From Rotaria macrura (Eukaryota; Rotifera; Eurotatoria; Philodinida; Philodinidae): DNA of 64,000 bases. Below, piece after piece: positions 1 through 12,488 of the stretch (positions within the stretch are counted from its first letter, which is position 1; each line of letters begins with the position of its first letter). The stretch lies in NCBI GenBank assembly GCA_900239685.1, contig OENT01000485.1, forward strand, positions 44,266-108,265. The letters run 5' to 3'. The notes under the pieces are model-generated. The model did not search any database, had not been told where the DNA came from, and worked only from the letters and a program-made list of their open reading frames with translations. The position numbers were made by a program, and so were the translations under genes.

Positions 1-1541
1 AAATGAGCTATAGATTCATTGCTGACATTTTATTCCTCCAATAAAGAAAAAATGTCCGCAGCGTAGAAACAGGCGGGGGGGAGAGAAGAAATTGTCCGCA
101 TTATGGAAGCAAGGCAAGATTTATTAGATGAAAAGAAAAATCATTTATGATAAATACTTGAACATCTAACTTTTGGTAGGACCATAGTCAAGATCATCTT
201 TATCAGTGGTATCGAATAATTTGATATATCGATAAGAAGTTGGTCGTAATCTCTTATGACAACCACTGAGACCCCGGAAACCATTAAAATGTTCTTCCTT
301 AGTTTGAATTAAATTGTCATCATTTCTAACTGACTTGACTCCTCTGGAATTTGTTATTCGTTGTTGAGCCTCTCCCTGCTTAACTCGAACCATAATAGAC
401 TCTTCTGATTCTTTGATTTATCTTATCAAGGCCCATAAATACAATACATGTTTAGAAAATGACCGGGATGATCCATCTGAATGACATGTGACGAAAAATA
501 TTAGATCAGCTTGAATGAGTTGATATTGTTTAATAGAGCTATCTTCATGAATCGTGAATCGTGTGAAAAATATCAATTTCGTTTGTTTCCACGATGCGGG
601 CACTTTCTTCCGTCCTCCCCTGATTCTGCTTTGCGGACATTTTTTTCTCTAATTAAAAAAAAACGTGCGCAATCAAGAAGATGCGGGAAAATGACTCTAT
701 TTTTTTCATTATGAGAGTTGTCCTTCCTATATCGATACGTTCTTCTTCATGTAGTAGTAGTAGTAGTAGTACTAGTACTATTTAGTTGATAAGTTCGTGT
801 GTGTAAGTGTACAAGGATACTTAATTTAACATATCGGCTCTGCAGATAATTCACTACCAATGTCTTTTAAACATCAATATATGCAATTTTAATACAATCG
901 ACATTTACATACAACGTAGAATGAAAGAGTATTATAACAAGTCATATGTATGCATAGAAATATTCGCCGAAGGGAAGTTTTTTTCCCCGATGATCAAAGA
1001 GAAACTAAAAGTAATCAGAAATCTACTTATGATTTTTATTGATCAATATTAACAGGTTAGTGAGAATGTCAGTCAATAATATTTATCAAATAAATGCTGC
1101 ATTAAAAATTTTCATGTGTATGTGTAAAAATTAAAATTATAACATTATAAAAAAAATAGGATTGTTTCAAACTTGCTATGGTTATAATTCTATTTACTGT
1201 TCTAACGAAATAATTTTCTTTCTCTCATTAAAACTATTCGTCATAAAAATTAGCATGAAAATACGTCTGATTGAAGAGAAGGCCACAAGTTCTTTAACAT
1301 AATAACCTTTCACTGAATTCTTTAAAAAAGAAAAAGAATAAAAACCACATATACCACTTCTTGTATTTTTTTTTCTTCATTTACATGAAATAACCTAATC
1401 TTTAAAATATATCAAGATCGATTAGTAGTTTCTTTTACCAATAAAAAAGTAAATGACAAATTTTTTAACAAGCATCTGCCATTATATAAATGAATAACAA
1501 CATTTTATTTTCTCTAACTTACGATTATATAAATGAAATAA
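1..1541. other. Mostly noncoding flank upstream of the intermediate filament gene
   Basis: AT-rich sequence with long A and T runs. It contains a short AGT/TAG trinucleotide tract around 751-780. No recognisable gene is seen apart from the weak minus-strand coding candidate at 166-393. The promoter of the downstream plus-strand gene should lie in the last few hundred bases, but no motif is distinctive enough to call. Confidence 0.5.
166..393 (-). CDS. Uncharacterised possible terminal exon
   Basis: An open frame of 75 codons ends in a stop near the window edge. Its C-terminus is rich in acidic and polar residues (KLFDTTDKDDLDYGPTKS) and looks more like coding sequence than random AT-rich DNA. 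A possible acceptor (GAAGAG) lies just upstream on the minus strand, so this could be the last exon of a gene. No family is recognised. It could also be a chance frame. It shows no resemblance to the TPR region expected downstream of the NACHT gene at 3978-8216. Confidence 0.25.
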   Translation of the reverse strand: MVRVKQGEAQQRITNSRGVKSVRNDDNLIQTKEEHFNGFRGLSGCHKRLRPTSYRYIKLFDTTDKDDLDYGPTKS

Positions 1542-3909
1542 ATGCATGCAGAAACTACGAAAACTTCTTCTGAAAATACATCATTGACAACTTTCAATTC
1601 TCCGATGAACATCGAAATTGATAGAACATCATTTGTTTACAAGGGAAAAAATGAAAATATTGTCAAAGAAGAAGAACAACAACAACAACAATCAAGAACA
1701 ACCATATACCTTAAGACTAGTCGTGAGAAAAATCCAGACTCTTGTCCATCAACAATATCAACAATAGCATCATCGTCTCATATTCGTGTCAATACAATAC
1801 ACGAAGATGAACTGAATGTTACAAAAACTGATGATAATGCAAAAGTTGGATTAACTTTACTTAACAATCATTTTGCTAATTATCTTAGTCAGGTAAAAGA
1901 TTTGGCTAACATTAATATTAATCTTCGTCATGAAATTGTAAACATTCTACAAGCATATATGGTAACTGGAGATCAAAAAACAGAAAATAATCATAAAAAT
2001 TCTCATTCATTAGCAATCAAATTTAGTAATCTACGTCGTCAATTGAATGATGAATTACGGCAACACGTATCCGCACAGATACGTTTACAGCATGCTGATT
2101 ATGATAAAAAGTTTTATAAAAGTAAAGTTAGATTGTTTCTTAAATCGGATCAAGATCATGTTCTTCAACAACAATTGAATGCTAATATCTATGAATTAAA
2201 TCTATTGACAGAACAATATAAAAAGGAAGAACAATCTTTACAAGTAATTATCATTTTCCTACAATGTTAATTGAACTAATAAAATAGATCGTCAAAATAG
2301 TCTAAATGCACTTTTGAAAATAGTTAAAGGCTATCATTGTGTCTAAAAGTAAACATGAGCGAAAAAGAATTTCCAATGTTCTTTTGAACAAAACGAATTT
2401 AAAAGGTATTTCATGAACAAGACAGGAAAGATTTAAATCAAAATATTCATTTGAACCCGAATCGTTTTAGTTCGAGTAATAAATCTTGTTTAATAACTTT
2501 ATAGATTTCGAAGACAATATTCCAACAGATATTTTTTGAACGATCATAAATATTCGTTATTCGATTCATTTAATCGATACATATAGATTGAGATTCGTCA
2601 AAAAGCCTTCAATAGAACTGGAGTGCAGACGTAGACTAATAAATTTTCTAGCTAAATCTTATGTTTGTTTTTCCTCATTTCGATTAGTATGATTTCGAAA
2701 GATTACGATGCATAGATTTGATTTGATGATAATTAAAAATCGTTTTGTAAGTTTTGGTATCTGGTTTCTTTTTTTCGCATTCTATTATGACGCCTAAAGT
2801 GTTTTTATTTTGTTGATATCATCTATACTATTTCTGAAAGTAACTTTCTTAATATGAGAAAACAATTATTGAACAAAATATATTCATCAATCACACATAA
2901 TTAAATTCCAATCTTATGAAATCAAGTCAAAAAAAAAACCAAAATATCCAATCAATTATCAAATTCCAAAAGATTCGATGTTCATTGTGTTTGCAATCAA
3001 TACTATGCACACATACCTAATGTTTCACTTCTAGATATAAATCTAATATAGTTTTTCTTCATATTTAGTTATGTAAACAACAATATCATGAACGTATGAG
3101 AAAATTAACTGAATACACAAATGAATATAATCATGTAACATGTCAACGTATACAAGCTGAAAATGCCGTACACACGCTAACTGAACAATTGCTATTCGAA
3201 CGTGCATATAATCAAACATGTCGACAAGAATTTGAAAGCTTAGAAACAATCCAATATGATCTAAATCATCAATTCAATGAAATAGAATTTAAGAAAATCA
3301 TAGAAAAAATTCGGTTGGTATTTGTGATTTGAAATGAAAAACTTTGCTTCTATAGTAGTCATATTTTTAGTCAAGATTATCGACGTTATCATGAGAGTCA
3401 ATTATCGGAATTAGAAGTATTCTATAAAATGAAACTCGAGTTAATTAAAACCGATTTTTATAAAGATAAAAATGAAAACGAAAACGAAAATCAATCAGAA
3501 ATGTTAACAAAATTAAGAGAAGAAAATCATTCACTTCAACAAAAATTAAGTAAATAAATCTTGTTTATTTTTTGTTTGCTTCAACACAAATCGTTTTCTT
3601 TTTTATTTCTATCGTACAGAACAACTCGAAAATGAATTTCATAACATAACGGAACAATATCGACAACATTACGAATCATCCTATGACGAATATCATCAAC
3701 TAGAAAATCAATTGTCGGAATTACGTCCTACTATTTTACATACACGTAATCAGACATTTCAACTTACATCAGAAATAAACACGTATAGATGTCTATTAAG
3801 TAGTCTTGCTTCATCAACTAGACAAAAATCCGAATCTTCTTCTCATCGACAAGAAAAAAATAAGATTTCTGTTCATTTTCGTAATGGTTTAATCTATGTT
3901 AGAATATAA
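1542..3909 (+). CDS. Intermediate filament protein (rod domain, four exons)
   Basis: Predicted 471-residue protein from exons 1542-2243, 3069-3313, 3371-3549 and 3620-3909. All introns are GT-AG and the frame is continuous across phases 0, 2 and 1. The head (residues 1-100) is Ser/Thr-rich with an EEEQQQQQ run. Residues 104-138 carry the coil-1A signature of intermediate filaments (LNNHFANYLSQVKDL, compare LNDRFASYIDKVRFLE). Near residues 427-437 is the coil-2B terminal motif (SEINTYRCLL, compare EIATYRKLLEGE). The sequence between is heptad-like coiled coil. The tail after the rod is only about 30 residues, with no lamin Ig fold or CaaX box, so this is a cytoplasmic-type filament protein that should polymerise in the cytoskeleton. 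The start is the first ATG after an in-frame stop. The family assignment is strong because both rod-end motifs are present in the right order. Confidence 0.85.
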
Positions 3910-3977
3910 AATATGACGCTAAAACTTAATTTCGTATTAGCATTTGTAATTGCTTCTTTTTTTCTCTTTCAACTTAC

Positions 3978-6900
3978 CTTATTAAAACGATGAAAAAATT
4001 GTTCAATATATGATTGACGTTGTTCAATTGTAAATGATGGAATATTCAATTGATAATGAGTACAATTTCGAATAGCACCATGTAATTTCGAATCCGTTAC
4101 ACAACTAACTATCATGTATGTATGATCATTAATTAATTGATAAAGATAACAAAATGGAAATTGTTCATCATATTTTCGACTTTGATGAATATCACCCTAG
4201 ACGAATGCGAAAAAAAAATTCCTAAGATTATACATAAACGTTAACTCACTGTATCTAATCCATCAATAATAATAATAAGTGGAACAGGCAGAAGTTCAAT
4301 AGCATCGGATAGAAATGACTCATCGGTTACTTTAAGTCGTTCACCTGTTTTTTGTGATATTATATCATTTTCCTCTAAATAATAGACAATCTTATCTTTC
4401 TTTTGCTATTCTCATTACTATTTACCTAAATATTTTTCTAATCTTTGTTTCAAAGTATTTATCATAAAATAACTGGCATTGGCATGGAATGCTCCATCGA
4501 GAAAATGATAGAAAAGAAAATATTGATTTGGAAATTTTTCCTAGAAAGTATAGATAGAATGAGATATATAATCATCGCCGTATATCAGATTTACCTCGAT
4601 AGTTAATACGAATTTTGCAAGTAATACAGATTTTCCTTCGCCTGATTCACCTAATACAGCCATTATAGGCTGACCGACTTGTTCAATTGGTTGTGGCGCT
4701 ACGAAATTTTATTTACAATAATTAAAATACTGAACAACATTTTCTTATTTACGATTGATCAATGTGAAATCTTTGTGATCGCCTGATATATATTTAAATA
4801 GAATTGATAATTCGTCGAGTCGATCAATATAAAAATTAGTTTTATTAAGTAGATATGTTTTCATTTGTTTTTGTTCTAAAAACAAGCAATAGTTTCGTCG
4901 AGAAAAGTTATGTTTTTGTTTTTTAAACTATCTGAAAGATTTACCAATGTCTGTTGAACCGATATTAGTGAAATTAACTGGATACCATTTTCGTATAGCT
5001 TGACTTAGGAATACTTTTGCATGTTCCTCGAACTCTTGTAAACCATCAATTTTAACCTTAAAATACATGCAACATAAAATGTGATATCATCAAAATATTC
5101 TTTATTGTTTACTCGTTCACGGCCAGTTGATGAATCCAGACCATCATAAAAGCAGTCATATTGAAAAATTTGTTCAGAAGGAAATAGTGTAGGTAATTGA
5201 TTTTTTAATTCTTGAATTTGACTTTGATTAAATTCATCTTTATCACGAAATTTATCTTTATATTTATCTGGAAGATTACGTAGAATATTTTCTGATTTTC
5301 GTATTAGAAAGAATGCATTAGGATTGTGTGTTCGAAATGAACCATGTATGAATTCCATTAATGTTATCGATGCTCCATCGATCCAACGATATCGTTCTGT
5401 TATATGCTTTGGTAAGTCGCGAAGTTTAGGAACCCATCCATATCTGAATAAATCAAAGATTTTACTTTATGTCTTAAACGAAGAATAGTTGAATCACTGT
5501 ATACGAAACACTATATCGGTCAGTAAAATCAACAAATTTTCGTTCCATCTACGTGAATTAATAAAGCTGCACGTCACGAAATATATGTATTTATAGAACA
5601 GTTACAAGTAGTGATATTTTATCTGATTTCAACATTTTTCAGAATCGAATCAGGTCTCATTCATTACACTGGGATGTTCTCTATGAAAATTTTCAATCTA
5701 AATCAAATGCTCTATCCAAAGATACAATCCGTTCTTCTTCTAGGCGCAACTAGAAAATCATATTAATTTGTTAGACGATGTAAATCCAGTGGATTCAAAA
5801 TTTTGGTACTTAGGATCTGACCAGATTCATGACTACAGTCGACTGATCGAAAAAGATATTTGTCAAAGAACAAAGTAGAATGCTTGTTTTTTAAACAACT
5901 TATTTAACTGAAGAAAGAATAGTTACTGTTTTTTTCGTTCAATAAAATAATTTTCTCTGAATTTGGTTTTATATTCAAGAAGATTCAACATTGATGCAAT
6001 GTTGGTTCGACCTTACTTTCACATCTGTAGATGATTGCCGAGTATAGTATAAATATTTTAAAGAGTATCATTTTTCAATCTTTTCATAATGTTTCTTGTC
6101 TATAAACGGGTTTTTATACAAAATCAAATACAACCATAGAATCAATGACAAAATATTTACTGAACGAAATGCAATCGACTCGAGTTATTATGTTTAGTAA
6201 GAAAATTATAGTATTAATGACTCGGAAGAACGATAAAACGCACAATTATTCGACCGACACCATTCATATTCGGACAACAGAAAAGCATCAATTTTGTTCA
6301 ATTAATGTCTGAATTTCATATCCTAATTTATATCAAAGAAAAACTAAATTCATGAATTTTTTTAATGTTGTCGATGATTTCAACAGACAACTAGTTACTC
6401 TTCCGAATTCTCTACTAGTCAAATATCGACTAGCGATTCATTCAACGTAGTTGACTTGTATTATAACATCATAGAAATCATGCATATAATACGAGGCATG
6501 TATGAAAGGAAAGATATAACTCACTTGTCACTAACAAGACCAATAAAAAATGGTTGACCATTATCTTCGAAACATCGGTCAAGTTCTTCGAGACATGTTA
6601 ATATTGTTTTTTCGTTTGTTGAATCTTTTGGAACCTAGAATTAAATAGATAATAAAATTTAAAAACAAAGGAAATTAATTAGTCTTTGCTTTGAAAAATA
6701 TTCGATTTCTTTTCTAAAGTTGTTTTTCTTGATGTATGATTAGAGAGAACCTTGGAAAATGATGAATCAATGTTTAACCGATACGATTACCCCCGAATGA
6801 GTACTTATACATTATAATCCTAGACTATTTTCGTTTTTGAACCATTGGTTCTCGAAATATCGATATTATATCAGATTTTTCAAGAATAAATAGTGGTAAT

Positions 6901-8216
6901 TATCTTCATTGAACATGAGATATCGCCATACTTGTTTTCGACACTTCTAAATTTGGACAAACAAAGTTGTAAACGAAATTGATCGTTCGAAAAACTTGTA
7001 ATTCTCTTTTTTGCAAGTAATTTTTATTTATTTATATCTTTGAAAGGTAAGGTTTCGCTCTTACCATGGTTGAATTTAAGGAAAAAAAATTCAAAACATT
7101 GAAAATTTTTCTTTTTAATCATCAGATTATAATCTTCTAATGAGAAAATCTATTTTAAATTAGAAGACGTTCTTCTACAATGAAAATTTTTGAACGCTAT
7201 TCAATTTTTTCATTGTAGAAGAAAGTAAATTAGCTTCCTTATTACAAGAACTTTTCACTCATCTGCACAAATATTGCTAGAAAACGATGAGTTACAAAGT
7301 AAGACAAGATCTAGTAATTATCAATAAGTTCTTGAACGAAACTATTTTCTCTAGTTATTGATAGAACACCGTACATATTGGTCGAGATCTTAATATTTTA
7401 AATCGAAGAATCTTTAGGTTAAGATGAGTTCTACAATCGTAGAATAACACCAAAGAGTTCAAGAAAATGCCAGAAACATTTCCTATGCTTATTTGTAATG
7501 GTTGAAAAAAGAAGACAAAATGAAATTTTTAGGCACTCATTTTCTTTAACTCAGCTAATGACTCATGAAATCGTTTCTTGCTTTCTATAAACCTTTCTCT
7601 TTTGCATATTACGATAAGAGTGCGTATTCGGTAAAATATATCCACTTAGTTCACTATTGACAAGTATTGCATGTTATTTTACATATTGACCAATAGGGAT
7701 ATTTATAATATTCGAATTTCTTTCACTGTACTTACACCCCAACGAAGATCACAATCTATGATTTGAATACCTGCTGGTTCCATTTCATCACGTAATGCAG
7801 GAAATACCTTTCATTTCAAACGAAATGAAATAAACGATCAATATATGCTATTACAAATATAACATTATTACCTTTTTAATCAGTACTTCTCGTTCATTAA
7901 AAAAGTCTGTAAATGTTGATGAAACAAATATTCGTACGACTTTGTTCGGTGCTTGTTGACGACCATGATTATTATTATATTCGACGTTCTGACTCGCTAT
8001 GTGTTCATGAAGTCTATCCCAAAAATTTTGTCCACTTATTTGCAGTGTTTCACATTGAAAATCAAGACTAGTAACACTTAACGATGATTTACAAGAGTTA
8101 TTTTCTTCGATTGGGCGAATGTCTTGTAGTATGGGTGGTAATTTTTGATTGTTTCTACGAATATTAACTGATGTTCGAAATGGAAAACGCAGTTGTGATT
8201 TACTTGGATGTGACAT
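3978..8216 (-). CDS. DUF4062-NACHT ATPase (nephrocystin-3/TTC41-like), 3' end missing
   Basis: Ten exons on the minus strand: 8216-7872, 7807-7736, 6634-6525, 5443-5113, 5056-4945, 4875-4753, 4698-4595, 4540-4426, 4374-4250 and 4196-3978. Every junction is GT-AG with matching phase, giving 552 residues. The DUF4062 domain starts near residue 92 (RIFVSSTFTDFFNERE) and continues through IDCDLRWG and YGWVP. The NACHT P-loop is GESGEGKS at residues 381-388, and the Walker B strand is LIIIIDGLD near 470-478. Such STAND NTPases act as cytosolic signalling switches, usually with C-terminal TPR or WD repeats. Here those repeats are absent: the last exon ends in a perfect donor (AAG|GTAAGT) only 68 bp from the stop of the convergent filament gene. 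An upstream 5' exon is possible because an acceptor (TTACAG) precedes the ATG. A 56-bp intron (5112-5057) is partly readable as coding. Confidence 0.8.
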
Positions 8217-8299
8217 AACTGTAACATAAAAAACGAGAGCTAAATGACGGTAGAAAGAAGAGGACAAGAAAAAAATTACACCATGTCATTCTTCTGTTG

Positions 8300-11200
8300 T
8301 TAACAACGGAGAAGAAAAGAAAAATTTTACCAGCCTAGCAACTTTTTATCGTTCTTTAACTTTGAAAAAAAAATGAGTATATCTATATATATAAATTAAT
8401 ACGAACCTGGTCATCTCAATAATTTGACCTATCTAACATCGACAATTAACGCTGGATACGAAAGCTAATTTGAAGATAATATTTGACATGCACTAGTTAG
8501 CAATCTTATGTTTATTTTTTTAAATAGAAACTATAAGTGATAGTTCTATCTGATGCACATCTAATATTTATGTCAAATATAAAGAACTGATGAAATATTT
8601 TCTGATTACATCCAAGCATATTTTCCATGAACTGTTATTGATAACTTTCGGCAAACGTTTCATGAAATATATAGTTAAAATATAAAGAGTAATTTTCAAT
8701 ATGTTCATAGAATATTAATTCATGCTACACAAATGATTTTAAGCATATATAACGCCCTCTTTTCGTTCTGTGACTTATCATTTTACTCTTATATGAGTAA
8801 TTTATAGTAATAATACCATAAAAAAATAATCATCACTGATATGATTAGTTGAAAAATTCATCCGCTATGCATATGGAAAAAAATCAAACGAACACAATAT
8901 ACAAATGTACATTAATTATCAGACATATTCATAGACTATCGATCGTTAATAGTGCACAAGTAGCATTAAAGTGAATCTTAATCATTTACAACGCTCCTTT
9001 CATAGAAATCTCGATAAAATTCAAAGTTGTGTGTCATATTAGTCTAATAATAATCCATATCCAGTAATTATTGATACAAAATTACATGAAAACTCATCTG
9101 TATTTGATTTGACATCGAGTAGAGAATGTAGAAGTAAAACTACTAATATCTTAAAATATAGCTTAGAAGAATTCATCAAATGAATTTGAAATAGTTTGTT
9201 AACAAATATATTCCACCAGTTCGTATCGATTCACACTCAATTTGATAGATGAACAGTGAAGATTTTTAAATGAGCTCTTTTACTCTTTTCTTACGGATTA
9301 AGAAGATTCTTACACTAATTTTTTTTGTCTTTTGAAAAGGCCATAATACATGTCACATGAATGTGTAGTTTTGTTTTATTGCAAGAAGTAGTATAAAAAC
9401 TAAAATTTCCCACGTTTGTTTAAATCTTTTTCGTATGAATCGGTATCATCAGGAGTTTTTTTGTTTGAGAAAAACATTTGGATTTCAGAATTAATTTACA
9501 AGATTGAAAAAGTTGTCTTGTAGATTATATCTCAGATTACATTTGATACTATTAATAAATCGACCTCTCATTAGATTTATTTATTTCCTTTTTCGATGAT
9601 TTGGATTAATGTTGATTTCTTTAGACTAACAACATTTATTAGAAACGATCAGCAAGAACAAATTTGTAACAGTAAATTACTGATTAAATATGAGTTAATT
9701 GAGCATGAATATTTTTGTTCATCAAAGTATGTTTGAATCACAGGCGTATTGCAATTGTCAGTTAGACCTCAAAGTTTCTAGTACATGTACTAGAGTATAA
9801 GAGCCGGGTAAATAGCACATTCAGTACTCGGACATTTCTGTCTACATATGTTTATACTGTACCGGAACAGTTTTAGTGAAATTTGTTTAGAAAAATATTG
9901 ATTATAAGTGTCAACTCTGTTCTACTCTATTGTATGGGACGTTTCATTGACCACGCATCAAGAGAAAATCGGAACAAATGTTGTATTCTCTTCGGGAAGG
10001 ACATGTGAGTTGAAGAAAGGTCCAAATATGTGCATCTCATGGCACTGAAGGTCTTGGTGTACGTCTTTGGATGCTATTTTTTCAATCGAACTAAGATAGA
10101 TATCTGTTTTGCTCCAGTGTTCATTGTTTTCAAACTTGACTGATTTTTTTTTGCAGCTGAAGACTTCTAGTGTCGAATCGACTTTTTGAGATACTTCGAC
10201 TTAACTTTCATTAAATATGCGTAATTGACAATAAATCACTATTGAATGACTAACTGATCACAAATATGAGAGCACAGAAAAATCTTTTGTGCAGTTGGAT
10301 TCTGCAATTCAAGATCCGCTTCGTCATGTTTTACTAAAAAGAAGAACTCTTTTCAATGAAAAGTATTGTTGTATCTTTTTTAACTGTCGAATCAAAAAAG
10401 TGTGTCTGGTACATATGGCCAACACAATAATATCAAGTCTAGTTTCAGAATACATATAAACTAGTCACATTATCATCAGCATTGAAAATAACTTGCTATT
10501 ACTGTTTTAAATAAGTTGAAATCTATCTATTTCTGCTATTCACACTATTGATTAATACAATCGAAGTATTTCATCGATGCACTGCATGGATTTGTTAGGT
10601 ATAGCTTCTGTTAGAAAATTGTAAAGTCACACTTTTTTAAAATTTCAATACTTTTGGTGTCCATGAATGACAAATGATATGAACTACTCTATTGTGTAAT
10701 GCAAAAGAATTGTTCTTAATTTTCGATCACTTCCAATTCTCGGCAAAAATTGACTCGTTTCACATAGAAATCTGAACGATAAATGGATCATCTATAAACG
10801 ATAAAAGTACGATTTAGAGCAAAATTTTTAAAATAAAATCTTTATTTGTCACGGAAGAGTACCCGAACTTGATCATTAGCTTGTTTAATTTTATAACGTC
10901 ACACGAAGGATGTCGTTCAAAAACATTAAAATTCTAGCTCTCCAAATCTTAGCAAGAACGTCATAGACAAAACGATGGCAGTTGATATCATATTTTAAGA
11001 CTATCAGTTCAAGCATCTTGTCATCTAAATCTCAAACTACTTAGATAAACTCTAAGAGAAATCATAAGTAGAACCGATTCTATCGTAAAAAAACAACCGA
11101 GATTCCCTAGAAAATCGCTCACATTCATTTTTTCTGAATAGCTTTCTCTATATTTGAGATTCTCTATTTGCTCTACAGATCGATTATAATCACAGAAATG

Positions 11201-12110
11201 AGAAAAACAATTAGAAATATATATACTACGCGTAAATATACTATGTACAAAAGCATCGTTATATTATGGAATAGTGTTTATTTTAACTTTAAAATATACT
11301 CTTGTAAAAAAATATATAAAGTAAAAGAAAAACAGTCGACGTTTTTAGTTTTTTCTATTTCATGTTTTTCCAGCTATGAATTTTCTCTCATTCGATTAAT
11401 TCAGATTGTAATCATCGAAAATATTTACTAATTATTAGAAACAAGAGTGTAACAGGATTCGCACATAATTTCTAGTTGATATGATTGTACAAATTAAACG
11501 AACTATTCGGACTGTTACTCTTTCGGTTTCAAATATTTTTATGTAAATGAATGATTTTGAGTTTAGCTATGGTTTTTCTCTGTTGATCACGACTTTTTTG
11601 TTTCTTTCGTTTTTCCTATTACGAAAAACGAATTACCGATAGTTTTTGTCCAGTAAGTATGAATGAATCAACGAAAAACAACATAATGACACTTTGCACG
11701 CTTGACTGCCTTCCATAACATGTATGAATATGCATGTTGAGTAAACAAAGACGTCATTGATTTTCTCTATTCATTTCTTTACGTTTACTTTACCTTTCTT
11801 TGTAATATCTAACTATTTCAATGTATACCTGCCATATCAAATTTAATGACTACTAGTATTTCAAATATTTATTCTCACTAATAAACATACTTTCATTTTC
11901 GAATGACTCTTTCTCTATTCGCATGTGACTGAATCCTTCTTCTTTTTTTTTCTCTACACATTGTCATCGAAAGAATATTCGAAATTAGTTACTTTGTCTT
12001 TTGCCGTCAAACACTATGCTGCCTTTATTTTCATATCTACAATCATGTGAATAAACACCTTGTATACATTAATATGAAATAATATGAATTACTCGTCTTT
12101 TTTTCTTCTT
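8300..12110. other. Intergenic, no gene recognised
   Basis: AT-rich DNA with only short open frames, none showing codon periodicity or a family motif. A perfect 18-bp palindrome (TCTAGTACATGTACTAGA) lies at 9777-9794. Nothing else stands out. Confidence 0.5.
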
Positions 12111-12114
12111 TGAG

Positions 12115-12488
12115 ATAAAATTTTCGTAGAAGTTTACCATTGATAGGATGGGTGTTGCAGCAATTCGAGGAATGCGTGTCAGTGACATGCCACCACCAGA
12201 AGTGTAAGTCATTTTCTTTTTGTTTCTTGAATATGAAAAACATGTTAAGACTTTTCTTTCTTTGTGAATGTAGTTATAAATATAATAGTAACTCTGATTT
12301 TATTCCACATTCAAGTAACGATTGTTGCTATATAATTATTAGCATCGAAATTCAATTGAATGCATTTCTTTTTAGGTTTATTAACAACTACTGATGCACC
12401 ATGGAATGTAACGCAATGGATTGATCCAATTGATCCTCGTCCTAAAGTTGTTTCTGCTCCTGTTTTAATAGTTGTTCGAAAACGATAA
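12115..12488 (+). CDS. Unrecognised two-exon coding fragment
   Basis: An exon-like block begins after TTTTCGTAG and ends at a strong donor (AAGT|GTAAGT) near 12188. In one frame it reads DRMGVAAIRGMRVSDMPPPE. A second block starts at 12376-12377 after a good acceptor (TTTCTTTTTAG) and reads TDAPWNVTQWIDPIDPRPK to a stop at 12488. The most protein-like frame of the first block does not splice in phase to the open frame of the second. Another frame of the first block does join it, but its protein looks less natural. This may be a decayed gene, the end of a gene whose other exons I could not find, or chance. No family is recognised. Confidence 0.3.

Noticed and set aside
9777-9794. Perfect 18-bp palindrome TCTAGTACATGTACTAGA
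   Set aside because: A short isolated palindrome in AT-rich DNA with no partner feature; likely chance.
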